In this document: one piece after another, positions 28,384 to 36,924 of the stretch | How positions within the stretch are numbered: position 1 is the first letter of the stretch | How the letters are laid out: the number at the start of each line of letters is the position of its first letter | NCBI RefSeq assembly: GCF_039908645.1 | Contig: NZ_CP150917.1 | Location: 3,421,501 to 3,485,500 of the forward strand | DNA length: 64,000 bases | Direction of reading: 5' to 3' | Origin: Pseudomonas helvetica | Lineage (GTDB): Bacteria > Pseudomonadota > Gammaproteobacteria > Pseudomonadales > Pseudomonadaceae | Notes under the pieces: model-generated | Seen by the model: only the letters and a program-made list of their open reading frames with translations | The model's database searches: none | What the model was told of the DNA's origin: nothing | Position numbers and translations under genes: made by a program

Positions 28384-30018
28384 ATGAATAGCTTGCGCAG
28401 TGTGTCGATCAGCCGCCGTCTGTGGCTCATCCTGATTGTGGCTGTGCTGATGCTGTTGACGTTGGGTGTGCTGATGCTCAATCAGATCCACGATGACCTT
28501 TATCAGGCCAAGGCCCAGAAAACCCAGCATGTGGTGCAGACGGCCAGCGGCATTCTGGCCTTTTACCACGACCTGGAAACCGCCGGCACCCTGACCCGCG
28601 AAGCGGCGCAGAAACAGGCATTGAGCGTGGTGCGCGGATTGCGCTACGACCAGAACGACTACTTCTGGATCAACGACCTGACACCCGTGATGGTCATGCA
28701 CCCGACCAATCCGAAACTCGAAGGCCAGAACCTTTCCACGATCAAGGATCCGGACGGCTTCGCGTTGTTCAACGAGATGGCGGCCCTCGCCAAGGCCAAG
28801 GGCGCCGGCATGGTTGACTATCGCTGGCCAAAGCCGGGTGCCAGTACACCGGTCCAGAAGACCTCCTACGTGAAACTCTTCGAGCCTTGGGGCTGGGTCA
28901 TTGGTTCGGGTGTGTACATCGATGACATGCAGGCCGAGTTTTACGCACAAATGTGGCAGACATCGCTTGTCGGGCTTGCCATTGCTGTCCTTATGGCACT
29001 GCTGGTGATCCTGATTGCGCGCAGTATCGTGCGCCCACTCCAGGAAACCGTGCACGCCATGGCCAATATCGCCAGCGGTGAAAGCGACCTGACCCGTAGC
29101 CTTGATACCCATGGTCAGGACGAAGTGACCGAATTGGCGCAGCATTTCAACGCCTTCACGGAAAAACTGCGCCGGGTCATCACTCAATTGCAGCTGTCCG
29201 CCAGTGCCCTGGGGCAGTCATCCAGCGACTTGGGCAACGATGCGGCCCAGGCCCAGGCGCGCAGCCAGCAACAGTCCCAACAAATGGAGCTGGTGGCGAC
29301 CGCGATCAATGAAGTGACCTATGGCGTGCAGGACGTGGCCAGGAATGCCGAACACGCCGCCAGCGAAATGCGCGATGCGCAAGCGCAGGCACAACAGGGG
29401 CAAGTGAACATCGATGGGAGCTTGCAGCAGATCGATCAACTGTCGAGCACCATCGATCAAGCCGTTGAGGTTATCCGCACCCTGGCCACCGAAAGCACAC
29501 AGATCGGCAGCGTGCTCGAAGTGATCCGCTCGATCGCCGAACAGACCAATCTGCTGGCGCTCAATGCGGCCATTGAAGCGGCCCGTGCCGGTGAGCAAGG
29601 ACGGGGCTTCGCCGTGGTGGCCGATGAAGTCCGGTTGCTGGCACAGCGCACGCAAAAGTCCACGGCTGAAATCCAGTCGATGATCGAGCGCTTGCAGAGC
29701 CATTCCGAGGCGGCAGTCAAAGTGATCGGCGACAGCAGTCGCGCCTCGCAACTGACCATTGAACAGGCCGGATTGGCGGGTGCCAGCCTGAACGCGATCG
29801 GCCAGGCCCTGAACAATCTCAACGGCCTGAACGCCTCGATTGCCAGCGCAACCCTGCAACAGGCGCATGTGGTCGAGGACATCAACCAGAACGTCACCCA
29901 GGCCGCGGGTTTGTCCCACAGCACCGCCTTGGCCGCTGAGCAGTCGAGCGTCGCAAGCGTGCATTTGAAAGAACTCAGTGAGCAGTTGAATGGCCTGCTC
30001 AAGCAGTTTCGGGTGTAG
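28384..30018 (+). CDS. Methyl-accepting chemotaxis protein with single Cache (sCache_2) domain
   Basis: 544 residues. Helix 1 spans about 13-33 and a periplasmic sCache_2 sensor spans about 35-190 ([34 protein letters not shown]). Helix 2 at about 195-215 is followed by HAMP and a signalling tip with [20 protein letters not shown]. It senses a small ligand and controls the CheA pathway. Some sCache_2 receptors, such as P. aeruginosa CtpM, respond to malate; the ligand here is unproven. Confidence 0.92.
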   Translation: MNSLRSVSISRRLWLILIVAVLMLLTLGVLMLNQIHDDLYQAKAQKTQHVVQTASGILAFYHDLETAGTLTREAAQKQALSVVRGLRYDQNDYFWINDLTPVMVMHPTNPKLEGQNLSTIKDPDGFALFNEMAALAKAKGAGMVDYRWPKPGASTPVQKTSYVKLFEPWGWVIGSGVYIDDMQAEFYAQMWQTSLVGLAIAVLMALLVILIARSIVRPLQETVHAMANIASGESDLTRSLDTHGQDEVTELAQHFNAFTEKLRRVITQLQLSASALGQSSSDLGNDAAQAQARSQQQSQQMELVATAINEVTYGVQDVARNAEHAASEMRDAQAQAQQGQVNIDGSLQQIDQLSSTIDQAVEVIRTLATESTQIGSVLEVIRSIAEQTNLLALNAAIEAARAGEQGRGFAVVADEVRLLAQRTQKSTAEIQSMIERLQSHSEAAVKVIGDSSRASQLTIEQAGLAGASLNAIGQALNNLNGLNASIASATLQQAHVVEDINQNVTQAAGLSHSTALAAEQSSVASVHLKELSEQLNGLLKQFRV

Positions 30019-30045
30019 ACGAACCTTGCGCTGAAACACTGCCCA

Positions 30046-30135
30046 TGTGGGAGCGTGGCTTGCCCGCGAAGAACGATAACGCGCAATGCCTGAAAAACTG
30101 CGGTGTTCGCTTCGCGGGCAAGCCACGCTCCCACA
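30046..30135. repeat. REP doublet after the chemoreceptor gene
   Basis: TGTGGGAGCGTGGCTTGCCC and its inverted copy, plus an orphan half-element (CGGGCAAGCC...CTCGCCACA) at 30162-30184. It lies between the MCP gene and pnuC. Confidence 0.8.
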
Positions 30136-30237
30136 GGGTCCGCGTCTTAACTGACCGGCTTCGGGCAAGCCCCCCCTCGCCACAATCCCCACCTGCGTTA
30201 CAATCGGCGCCCTTTTCAACTTCACCAAGGATCCTTC

Positions 30238-30801
30238 ATGTCCGGGCTTGAACTGTTTGCCGCCGCACTCGGCGTGATTGCCGTCTGGTTGACGGTCAAA
30301 CAGAACCCTTGGTGCTGGCCGATCGGACTGGTCATGGTGCTGCTCTATAGCTGGATCTTCTTCGAGGTAAAGCTGTATTCGGACATGCTGCTGCAGGTGA
30401 TTTACGCCGGCTTGCAGCTCTATGGCTGGTGGCAATGGACCCGTGCCGGCGAAGCGCAACATGGCCGGCAAGTTACGCAACTGGATGGCCGCTCGATGTG
30501 GGCAGGATTGGCCGTCGGTGCCGTCGGCAGCTTGCTGCTGGGCGCGGCCATGGCTCATTGGACCGACGCCGCGCAACCCTGGCTGGACGCAGCATTGACC
30601 GGTTTCAGTCTGGTGGCGCAACTGTGGATGGCGCAAAAGCGCCTGCAATGCTGGCCGCTGTGGATTGCCGTCGATGTGATTTTCGTCGGGCTGTTTATCT
30701 ACAAGGGCTTGTACCTGACGGCTGCGCTCTATGGTCTGTTTACGCTGATCGCCGTGCAAGGCTGGCGCGAATGGCAGGCCGATCCGGCGTTGCGCGCATG
30801 A
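30238..30801 (+). CDS. pnuC: Nicotinamide riboside/vitamin transporter PnuC
   Basis: 187 residues, about seven hydrophobic segments, rich in Trp (QLYGWWQWTR, the family's conserved pocket region). PnuC moves nicotinamide riboside by facilitated diffusion, pulled by intracellular phosphorylation. The next gene encodes a NadR-like kinase domain and overlaps by ATGA, which supports NR rather than thiamine. No TPP riboswitch-like leader is seen upstream; the leader is short and largely REP. Confidence 0.88.
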   Translation: MSGLELFAAALGVIAVWLTVKQNPWCWPIGLVMVLLYSWIFFEVKLYSDMLLQVIYAGLQLYGWWQWTRAGEAQHGRQVTQLDGRSMWAGLAVGAVGSLLLGAAMAHWTDAAQPWLDAALTGFSLVAQLWMAQKRLQCWPLWIAVDVIFVGLFIYKGLYLTAALYGLFTLIAVQGWREWQADPALRA

Positions 30802-31322
30802 AGGTCCTGGTACTCACCGGCCCGGAGTCCAGTGGCAAAAGCTGGTTATCGGCAGAGCTTCAACGCCACTTTGGTGGGTTGCTGGTGGGTGAATTCGTTC
30901 GTTACTTCATTGAGCAGAACCCTCGTGATACCTGCCTTGCCGATATCCCGCAGATAGCTCGTGGTCAAATGGCCTGGGAAGACAGCGCCCGAGCCCAGCG
31001 ACCCGCGCTGCTGATTCTCGACACGCACCTGTTAAGCAATGTGTTGTGGAGCCAAACCCTGTTTGGCGAATGCCCCGCCTGGATCGAAGACGCGCTGCTG
31101 GCAAGGCACTATGACTTGCACTTGTTGCTTTCCCCTGAGGTGGTGGACTGGACGGATGACGGCCAACGCTGCCAACCGGATCTGAACCAGCGCCTGGCGT
31201 TCTTCAACGCAACAAAAGCCTGGCTGGAACAACACCAGCAACGACTACAAGTCATCAATGGCGATTGGGCCGAGCGCCGTCGTCAGGCCTTTGCTGCCGT
31301 GGAGCAATTGCTCACGCCGTGA
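30798..31322 (+). CDS. NadR-like P-loop kinase (ribosylnicotinamide kinase type)
   Basis: 174 residues with an N-terminal P-loop in VLTGPESSGKSWLSAEL and NadR-like segments VGEFVRYFIEQ and ILDTHLLSNVLWSQTLFGE. It corresponds to the C-terminal kinase half of E. coli NadR without the NMN adenylyltransferase or DNA-binding parts. It would phosphorylate imported nicotinamide riboside to NMN. The ATG overlaps the pnuC stop, so a salvage pair is expected. The enzymatic role is inferred from context and P-loop family. Confidence 0.82.
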   Translation: MKVLVLTGPESSGKSWLSAELQRHFGGLLVGEFVRYFIEQNPRDTCLADIPQIARGQMAWEDSARAQRPALLILDTHLLSNVLWSQTLFGECPAWIEDALLARHYDLHLLLSPEVVDWTDDGQRCQPDLNQRLAFFNATKAWLEQHQQRLQVINGDWAERRRQAFAAVEQLLTP

Positions 31323-31653
31323 AAGCACCTGCATTTGAGGGAGCACATGTCCGTTCTTGAAACACTCCAGTGCCGTGTAACAGGCCTGTTAACGGTCCTT
31401 ATACCCTTGTCATGCTGACTGTTAAGTCATTGGTACACTCGCCCGCAAACACTTGATTTAGAGCTTTTCGCCAGATAGGAGCGGCTCGCGATGGCCGGTA
31501 CCGTCTCACGGTTGATACAGCTCATACATCTCCCCGCCCGAAATACCACGTAACCCATTGAATTAAATCAACAAATAAAAAGCGGCACGGCTTCTGCTCT
31601 CTCCTTCACAACGCTGACCAAGGCCAGCGCACAAAAGACGAGGGAGTGCCGAC
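31323..31653. other. Intergenic leader of the fap operon
   Basis: 331 nt without a gene. It carries the sigma-54 promoter candidate at 31583-31597 and an AT-rich stretch just before it, with TTGA-N6-TCAA at 31558-31571 (FleQ-box-like) and an IHF-like segment at about 31566-31578. Upstream activator sites should lie further left. Confidence 0.6.
31583..31597 (+). promoter_or_regulatory. Sigma-54 (-24/-12) promoter of fapABCDEF
   Basis: CGGCACG-N4-CTGC keeps the invariant GG and GC dinucleotides at the required 12-nt spacing. It predicts a start near 31609 and a leader of about 45 nt before fapA. RpoN dependence agrees with known control of fap in pseudomonads. Confidence 0.7.
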
Positions 31654-32094
31654 GTGGAGACAATCGATAAAGGCTTTATCCGCCTCCTGCTGATCGGATG
31701 TGCGTTCAGCTCTGTCATCAGTCTGCCTGTCCGGGCCGCCGATGGAATCATCGTCATCCAGCGGGAAGTTCAAACGCGTAACGCGACTCGCCGCCCCATG
31801 GTTCCCGACCCCACCCCCCTGACCGTCAATGCCAACCCGTCCAAACAAGTCATCAGTGCAACCAATGAACTGTCGGACAGTGACATTTCCGGCATCAGCA
31901 GCGGTGCAAGCATCGCCGGCACGATCACTCAAGCCACCGGCACGCTGAGCGGCAACATCAATGGTCAGACACAGTTGCCCGGTTTGTCCGCAGGACATTC
32001 CGCGGGCTCCGGCAACGGTATTGCCAACAGGATCGACGGCACCATCCAGCAAGGCCTGGGCAGTCTGAATGTTATCGGGGGGACAATGAAATGA
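31654..32094 (+). CDS. fapA: Functional amyloid chaperone/regulator FapA
   Basis: 146 residues with a signal peptide (RLLLIGCAFSSVISLPVRAA). The mature part is small and rich in Ser, Asn and Gly, as expected for FapA, which limits early fibre formation and shapes the FapB/FapC ratio. The start is a GTG at 31654 with GAGGGAG seven bases upstream. It is the first of six genes in the fap order, and fapB overlaps its stop (ATGA). Sequence conservation of FapA is low, so the call rests on position. Confidence 0.85.
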   Translation: METIDKGFIRLLLIGCAFSSVISLPVRAADGIIVIQREVQTRNATRRPMVPDPTPLTVNANPSKQVISATNELSDSDISGISSGASIAGTITQATGTLSGNINGQTQLPGLSAGHSAGSGNGIANRIDGTIQQGLGSLNVIGGTMK

Positions 32095-32663
32095 ATCGCA
32101 CTCTGCTGATTCTGGCCATGTTTTGCAGTGCGCCGACCTTTGCCCAACCGCCTGTCATCGATACGGCCACCATCGACAACTCCGGCAGTCAGTACCAGGG
32201 CAACTTCTCGGTCAACCAGGCTGCCGGCGATCAGCAACAACAGGCCAACGCCCGAGCCATCGCCATTGACACCGACGCCAGCGCCACCACGCAGATTCGC
32301 CAACGGTTGCGTACTCAGGTCGATCCCAGGATCGATGCCCAGTCAGCCATTAAAGGCAACGCCTTCAGTAACGGCAATGGCGTACTGGGGGTCAACCAGA
32401 GTTCGGGCGCCAGCAATCAGCAAGCCAACGCCCTGCGGATAAGCATCAGTGCTACGCCGCAAAGTATCGACGACAGCGTCCTCAAGCAACAGAACGTGGC
32501 GCTGCTCAACAGCTCCGATTCAACGGATCCTACTCCTGGCCATCGCCAGGTCGCTGCCAGCGACCAGGCCTTCACCGGTAGCCGTGGGGTGATCCAGTTG
32601 AATCAGAGCGCCGGGGTGGGAAACCGAACGGCCAACACCCTGAGCGTACGGGTCGCGGATTGA
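32091..32663 (+). CDS. fapB: Minor amyloid subunit FapB (nucleator)
   Basis: 190 residues with a signal peptide ending after PTFA. Three imperfect amyloid repeats are visible, each carrying Asn/Gln and Gly-x-x-x-x-Asn-Gln-Gln: NFSVNQAAGDQQQQANA, GVLGVNQSSGASNQQANAL and GVIQLNQSAGVGNRTANTL. FapB seeds FapC polymerisation at the cell surface. It is translationally coupled to fapA. Confidence 0.92.
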   Translation: MNRTLLILAMFCSAPTFAQPPVIDTATIDNSGSQYQGNFSVNQAAGDQQQQANARAIAIDTDASATTQIRQRLRTQVDPRIDAQSAIKGNAFSNGNGVLGVNQSSGASNQQANALRISISATPQSIDDSVLKQQNVALLNSSDSTDPTPGHRQVAASDQAFTGSRGVIQLNQSAGVGNRTANTLSVRVAD

Positions 32664-32717
32664 CCCAAAAGGTAAAAAAACAACACTTAACCTAAAAATA
32701 AAGTACGGAGAATCAGC

Positions 32718-34013
32718 ATGAAACCCTCAATGGCACTCAAGCCTCTGGTTTTCGCAATCGCTGCGGTAATGGCTATTGCAGTACAAGCTGGCCAGCGTGA
32801 TGACGAGCATCATCATCGTCATCACGTAAATCCAAAAGACACCACCAATGCCGGCGCCACTGCCAACGCCACGGACAAACAAACCAGCACTGGCAACTAC
32901 ATCAGCAATGAAGGGACTAAAAACACTGCCAACATGACCAATTCGGCCACGGGCGCCTCCGGTAACGTGGGTGTCAACGTTGCAGCAGGCGACGGCAACC
33001 AACAAGACAACGCTGCCGCCATCGCCAGCGGTGACGGCTCGTTTGTCTTCGGGTCTGTGGTAGCAACCGCCAAAGTCACGCAAACCCAAAGCAACAACGA
33101 GGTCTACAACCAATCCACCAACAACAGCGCCAATATGAGTGGTTCGGCTAACGGCGGCAGCGGCAACATGGGCATCAACATGGCTGCTGGCGACCTTAAC
33201 CAACAGAAAAACACCATGGCGATCGCTGTGTCTGGCGGCAAGCACGCGACTGCAACCGCGAGTGCCGACCAATCAGGCCCAGGCCTGAGGGTGGATAACG
33301 ACGCCGATCGGACCTACCGCCTGGATACGCTGTCGCGTACCGTCTCAGCCAGCGGTCATCAGTCTTTCAGCGAGGCATCCAAATCGCACTCTGCTTCGGA
33401 CTTTACCAAGCGCTTGGATACCGCCTTTGCTACGCACGAAGCTACGAAATCTGCTTCGAGCTCTGCCAGCGCCTCTGCCAGCGCCGATGCCAGCGCCGCC
33501 GCCAGCGCCGCTGCTTCGCATGCTGCTTTGAAAGCTAGTCTGGATGTGGACGTGGATGTGGACGTTAGCTCTAGCAGGACTAATGGCTGGCACACCAGCA
33601 GCAGGAGTGCGACTTTCGACGCCGATATCGACGCATCGCTCGCCGCATCGATCGACAAATCGCGCAGCGCATCGAACAGCGCATCGCACAGCGCATCGAG
33701 CAGCGCATCGCGCAGCGCATCTAGCAGCGCATCGCGCGACGCATCGGGCAGCGCATCGTTCGCCGCTTCTGGCAGTGAATCGAAAGATAAATCGCAAAGC
33801 TTCAGCGAGTCCAGCGCCTTTGACTTGAGCAACACCGTGTCCTGGCAAGTGCTGACCCCAACTGGCTGGGCAAACCCTGTGACCAACACTGCTAACCTGA
33901 ACGGTTCGGTGAATGGTGGCAGTGGCAACCTGGGCGTCAACGTGGCTGCCGGTGCTGGCAACCAGCAAAGCAACTCGCTGTCCATTGCATCCGGTTGCAG
34001 AACCTGCCTGTAA
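32718..34013 (+). CDS. fapC: Major functional amyloid subunit FapC with extended linker
   Basis: 431 residues. Signal peptide 1-24, His-rich stretch (about 31-36), then repeats R1 (about 66-102), R2 (132-168) and R3 (388-423), each ending in an Asn-Gln-Gln motif (GVNVAAGDGNQQ in R1). A C-terminal CxxC (427-430) is conserved in FapC. The R2-R3 linker (about 170-385) is very long and low in complexity: Ser/Ala repeats, a DVDVDVDV run at 276-283 and 12-bp tandem DNA repeats. FapC forms the bulk of biofilm amyloid fibres. Linkers are known to vary between strains; this one is at the long end. Confidence 0.93.
   Translation: MKPSMALKPLVFAIAAVMAIAVQAGQRDDEHHHRHHVNPKDTTNAGATANATDKQTSTGNYISNEGTKNTANMTNSATGASGNVGVNVAAGDGNQQDNAAAIASGDGSFVFGSVVATAKVTQTQSNNEVYNQSTNNSANMSGSANGGSGNMGINMAAGDLNQQKNTMAIAVSGGKHATATASADQSGPGLRVDNDADRTYRLDTLSRTVSASGHQSFSEASKSHSASDFTKRLDTAFATHEATKSASSSASASASADASAAASAAASHAALKASLDVDVDVDVSSSRTNGWHTSSRSATFDADIDASLAASIDKSRSASNSASHSASSSASRSASSSASRDASGSASFAASGSESKDKSQSFSESSAFDLSNTVSWQVLTPTGWANPVTNTANLNGSVNGGSGNLGVNVAAGAGNQQSNSLSIASGCRTCL
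33666..33773 (+). repeat. 12-bp tandem repeat inside fapC
   Basis: About nine copies of AGCGCATCGNNC, in frame, encode Ser-Ala-Ser-x units. A less regular Ser/Ala-coding repeat precedes it at 33466-33530. In-frame 12-bp units can expand or contract by slippage without frameshift. Confidence 0.85.
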
Positions 34014-34033
34014 ACCTGGCTCCAGAGTCTGGA

Positions 34034-34058
34034 GAGCCCCCTTCGGGGGGCTTTTTTT
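34034..34058 (+). terminator. Strong hairpin with T-run between fapC and fapD
   Basis: AGCCCCC-TTC-GGGGGGCT followed by seven T lies 20 bp after fapC and 25 bp before fapD. It looks like a full intrinsic terminator inside the operon, probably leaky, giving more fapABC than fapDEF mRNA. Confidence 0.85.
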
Positions 34059-34083
34059 CACTCTTGCACGAGGGCTTCCGATC

Positions 34084-34764
34084 ATGCGCATTTTCGCCCT
34101 GGCGTTCCTGGTTTTTCTGGCTGGTCTGAGCGAAGCGGGACAAATGCCGCTTTCCGTCTTGCCCGGCGGAGCGGTCGTTTTCAAACCGGTCCAGAGCATG
34201 CGTGAGCGCAAATTTGCCGACCTGGTCCAACAGAAAACCGACTTCAGTTGCGGTGCAGCTTCCCTGGCGACCATATTGCGCCAGGCCTATTGGCTGGACG
34301 TAACCGAGGCACAAATCATCGAAGGCATGCTGGCTCACTCCGACCAGAATCTGGTCCGCGTCCAGGGCTTCTCCATGCTCGACATGAAGCGTTACGTCGA
34401 AAGTATCGGCATGCGGGCCCGTGGTTATCGGGTAACGCCGGAAACTCTGACCAGCGTCGCCATTCCGGTCATCGTGCTCATGGACATCCGCGGCTACAAG
34501 CACTTCGTGGTCATGCAAAAAGCGGAGAAAGACTGGGTGTATATCGGTGATCCGGTACTCGGTCACAGACGCTTCAAGTTCGACGATTTTGTCAAAGGCT
34601 GGAACGGCATCATCTTCGCCGTCATAGGCCAGGGCTACGACAAGACCAACGTCTTGCGCGATCCGCCTTTGCCACTGACCGCCAAGAACCGCATCAACAC
34701 CTTCAGTCCGGTGCGGGACACAGAATTGATGGATTTCGGATTCATCCAGAGCGACTTTTTCTAA
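34084..34764 (+). CDS. fapD: FapD, C39-family cysteine peptidase of the amyloid system
   Basis: 226 residues with a signal peptide (FALAFLVFLAGLSEA). A C39-type papain-like core is visible: catalytic Cys in DFSCGAASLATILRQAY, His in YKHFVVMQK and the Asp partner in VYIGDPVLG. FapD is needed for export or processing of Fap proteins. The ATG at 34084 follows the intra-operon hairpin; the frame is open from 33913 but overlaps fapC. It shares family with bacteriocin-processing peptidases but here belongs to the fap set. Confidence 0.92.
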   Translation: MRIFALAFLVFLAGLSEAGQMPLSVLPGGAVVFKPVQSMRERKFADLVQQKTDFSCGAASLATILRQAYWLDVTEAQIIEGMLAHSDQNLVRVQGFSMLDMKRYVESIGMRARGYRVTPETLTSVAIPVIVLMDIRGYKHFVVMQKAEKDWVYIGDPVLGHRRFKFDDFVKGWNGIIFAVIGQGYDKTNVLRDPPLPLTAKNRINTFSPVRDTELMDFGFIQSDFF

Positions 34765-34797
34765 TGACAAGGGAGCACGAAGCTCCGGGAGTATCCA

Positions 34798-35538
34798 ATG
34801 AAGACTCCATACTGGCTGGCCGTCGTTTGCCTGGCCGCCAGCCTGCCAACACAAGCACTCACGTTCAAACCGATTGAACTCAAGGATCAGGAGTTGGCGA
34901 CCCTTCGCGGCCGGTATGTCATGCCGGGTCGGATCATCAGTTTCGGGATTGTCATGACCAGTACCTGGCAAAATGCCAGCGGCGAAGTGATCGGGGCAAC
35001 CTCCTCGATGCAGATTCAGGAATCGACCATCAAGCCACAGTTCTATGTGTCGATGATCGACAAGAAAGGTGATGGTTCACCGGTCTCCCAGGGTTCCGGC
35101 AATGTCAGCGGCGGCGCCGGCCTCAGCACCACCCAGGGCGTAACCCAGGTCGTGCGCGCCGCTGGCGACTACAACAGCGCCTACAACAATGTCGACATCA
35201 ACGTCAAAGAAGCCAACCAGGCACCACAAATGGATACCCAGGGCCAGCCATTGGCCGCCGGTACGACCCTGTCTGCGTCCAACGCTGCCGGCACCTTCAG
35301 TATGTCGTCAAGTAACACTGGCGTGCAGTTGAGCATCCAGGCCAACAACAATCAGGGCAGTACCGTGCAACGCCTTGCCCAGGGCGGCCTGATGCAGAAC
35401 GCGACCTTGCTCGGCGGAAGAAACCAGGTGAACAACCTGACGTCCCTCAATGTTGTCCTGCGCAATAACCTGCCGACCGTCGGGGCGCTGGACTGCAATC
35501 TGGACCAACTAAAAGGCCTACGCACTCTAGGATACTGA
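34798..35538 (+). CDS. fapE: FapE, extracellular minor component of Fap fibres
   Basis: 246 residues with a signal peptide (YWLAVVCLAASLPTQA). The middle and C-terminal parts are rich in Asn, Ser, Gln and Gly (SGNVSGGAGLSTTQGVTQVV, then AGTFSMSSSNTGVQLSIQAN), a composition resembling the amyloid subunits, with a single Cys near the end. FapE is secreted and found in small amounts in fibres; its exact role is unsettled. ATG at 34798, 33 bp after fapD. Confidence 0.9.
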   Translation: MKTPYWLAVVCLAASLPTQALTFKPIELKDQELATLRGRYVMPGRIISFGIVMTSTWQNASGEVIGATSSMQIQESTIKPQFYVSMIDKKGDGSPVSQGSGNVSGGAGLSTTQGVTQVVRAAGDYNSAYNNVDINVKEANQAPQMDTQGQPLAAGTTLSASNAAGTFSMSSSNTGVQLSIQANNNQGSTVQRLAQGGLMQNATLLGGRNQVNNLTSLNVVLRNNLPTVGALDCNLDQLKGLRTLGY

Positions 35539-35584
35539 TCTACGCTGAGTCTCATTGAATGTAGTCAGAAGGGACGACAAACCC

Positions 35585-36859
35585 ATGCACAGATCTTTTA
35601 CGTTCAGAGCTGTCGTTTGTTTGAGTACCTTGGTCCCGGCCACTTTGCTGCAAGCCGCACCGGACCCCCAGGTAGAAGCCTTAAAACAAGAACTCATGGA
35701 GCTGAAACAGCGTTACCAAGAACAACAAAACGCGCTGATGGTACTTGAGCAGCGCGTTAAACAAGTCGAAGAAACACCAGCAACACCTGCTCCCAAGCGC
35801 CTGACCCGCTCCCCTGCCGAGAAGACCGCAGGCGCCAAGACCGTGGCCACGGGTGCCCCGGGGACCAGTTCGTATGGGCAGTCGCTCAAGGACGACTCGG
35901 GACCGGCGCAAAGCGTGTCCAACCTGTATGACGAAGCCAGCGGTTTCTTCGGTGGTGGCAAGTTCAGTTTCGAAACGGGCATGACCTATACCCACTACGA
36001 TACCCGTGCATTGGTGCTCAATGGCTTTCTGGCCCTTGACTCGATTTTTCTCGGCAACATCAACATTGACCGCATCAAGGCCGACAACTGGACCCTGGAC
36101 CTGACAGGCCGCTACAACGTGGCGCAACGCTGGCAGTTCGATATCAACGTCCCGGTTGTCTACCGAGAATCGACATACTCTTCTGGTGGTGCAGGAGGCG
36201 CAGCCCCGGTCTCATCCGACGCCACCGTCAAGCGCGATCCGACCATAGGCGATGTCAACTTTGGTGTTGCCTACAAGTTCCTGGATGAATCGGAAAACCT
36301 GCCCGACGCGGTCGTCACTCTGCGAGTCAAGGCGCCGACCGGCAAAAATCCGTACGGAATCAAGCTGATCAAGGACCCGGGCAACGACAATTTGTCGGTA
36401 CCTCAGTCACTCCCTACCGGCAACGGTGTCTGGTCGATTACCCCGGGTATCTCACTGGTCAAGACCTTCGACCCTGCCGTGCTCTTCGGCAGCCTGTCCT
36501 ATACCTACAACATGCAGGACTCCTTCAGCGATATCAGCCCCACTGTAAATTCTACGGTTCCGGGAGACGTGAAACTCGGCGATTCCTGGCAGATCGGCGC
36601 CGGCATTGCGTTTGCCTTGAACGAGAAAATGAGTATGTCGTTTTCGTTTTCCGACCAATTCGCCCGCAAAAGCAAAGTCAAACCCAGCGGCCAGGACTGG
36701 CAATCAATCCCGGACAGCGACTACAACGCTGCCAACTTCAACATCGGCCTGACCATGGCGGCAACCGACAAACTGACGATAGTCCCCAACCTCGCCATCG
36801 GCTTGACCCAGGATGCACCGGCCTTCTCCTTCAGCCTGAAATTCCCGTACTACTTCTAA
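35585..36859 (+). CDS. fapF: FapF, outer membrane amyloid secretion channel
   Basis: 424 residues. Signal peptide to about residue 24, then a coiled coil (about 28-63, [20 protein letters not shown]) that gates the pore in the known P. fluorescens FapF structure. A basic linker follows, then a beta-barrel from about 120 to the end, closing with the outer-membrane C-terminal Phe (SLKFPYYF). FapF exports FapB, FapC and FapE. The start [10 protein letters not shown] at 35585 places the signal peptide correctly; the frame is open from 35555. A terminator follows. Confidence 0.95.
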   Translation: MHRSFTFRAVVCLSTLVPATLLQAAPDPQVEALKQELMELKQRYQEQQNALMVLEQRVKQVEETPATPAPKRLTRSPAEKTAGAKTVATGAPGTSSYGQSLKDDSGPAQSVSNLYDEASGFFGGGKFSFETGMTYTHYDTRALVLNGFLALDSIFLGNINIDRIKADNWTLDLTGRYNVAQRWQFDINVPVVYRESTYSSGGAGGAAPVSSDATVKRDPTIGDVNFGVAYKFLDESENLPDAVVTLRVKAPTGKNPYGIKLIKDPGNDNLSVPQSLPTGNGVWSITPGISLVKTFDPAVLFGSLSYTYNMQDSFSDISPTVNSTVPGDVKLGDSWQIGAGIAFALNEKMSMSFSFSDQFARKSKVKPSGQDWQSIPDSDYNAANFNIGLTMAATDKLTIVPNLAIGLTQDAPAFSFSLKFPYYF

Positions 36860-36872
36860 ACATCACGCAAGG

Positions 36873-36910
36873 AAAAGGCCCGCTGCGACGTAAATCGCAG
36901 CGGGCCTTTT
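36873..36910. terminator. Bidirectional terminator between fapF and the sigma-54 regulator
   Basis: AAAAGGCCCGCTGCGA paired with its perfect complement across a 6-nt loop, with A and T runs on both sides. It serves both convergent genes. Confidence 0.9.
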
Positions 36911-36924
36911 CGTTTCTCCGCGCC

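Noticed and set aside
30140..30237. TPP riboswitch before pnuC
   Set aside because: The region is short and dominated by a REP half-element, with no thi-box core seen; the NadR-like partner also argues against thiamine.
33666..33773. CRISPR-like array
   Set aside because: Repeat units are 12 bp, contiguous and in frame with fapC; there are no spacers or cas genes.
33345..34274. A 309-codon antisense frame with repeated Ala-Arg-Cys units opposite fapC
   Set aside because: The repeats are the complement of the Ser-Ala tandem repeat in fapC, not an independent Cys-rich protein.
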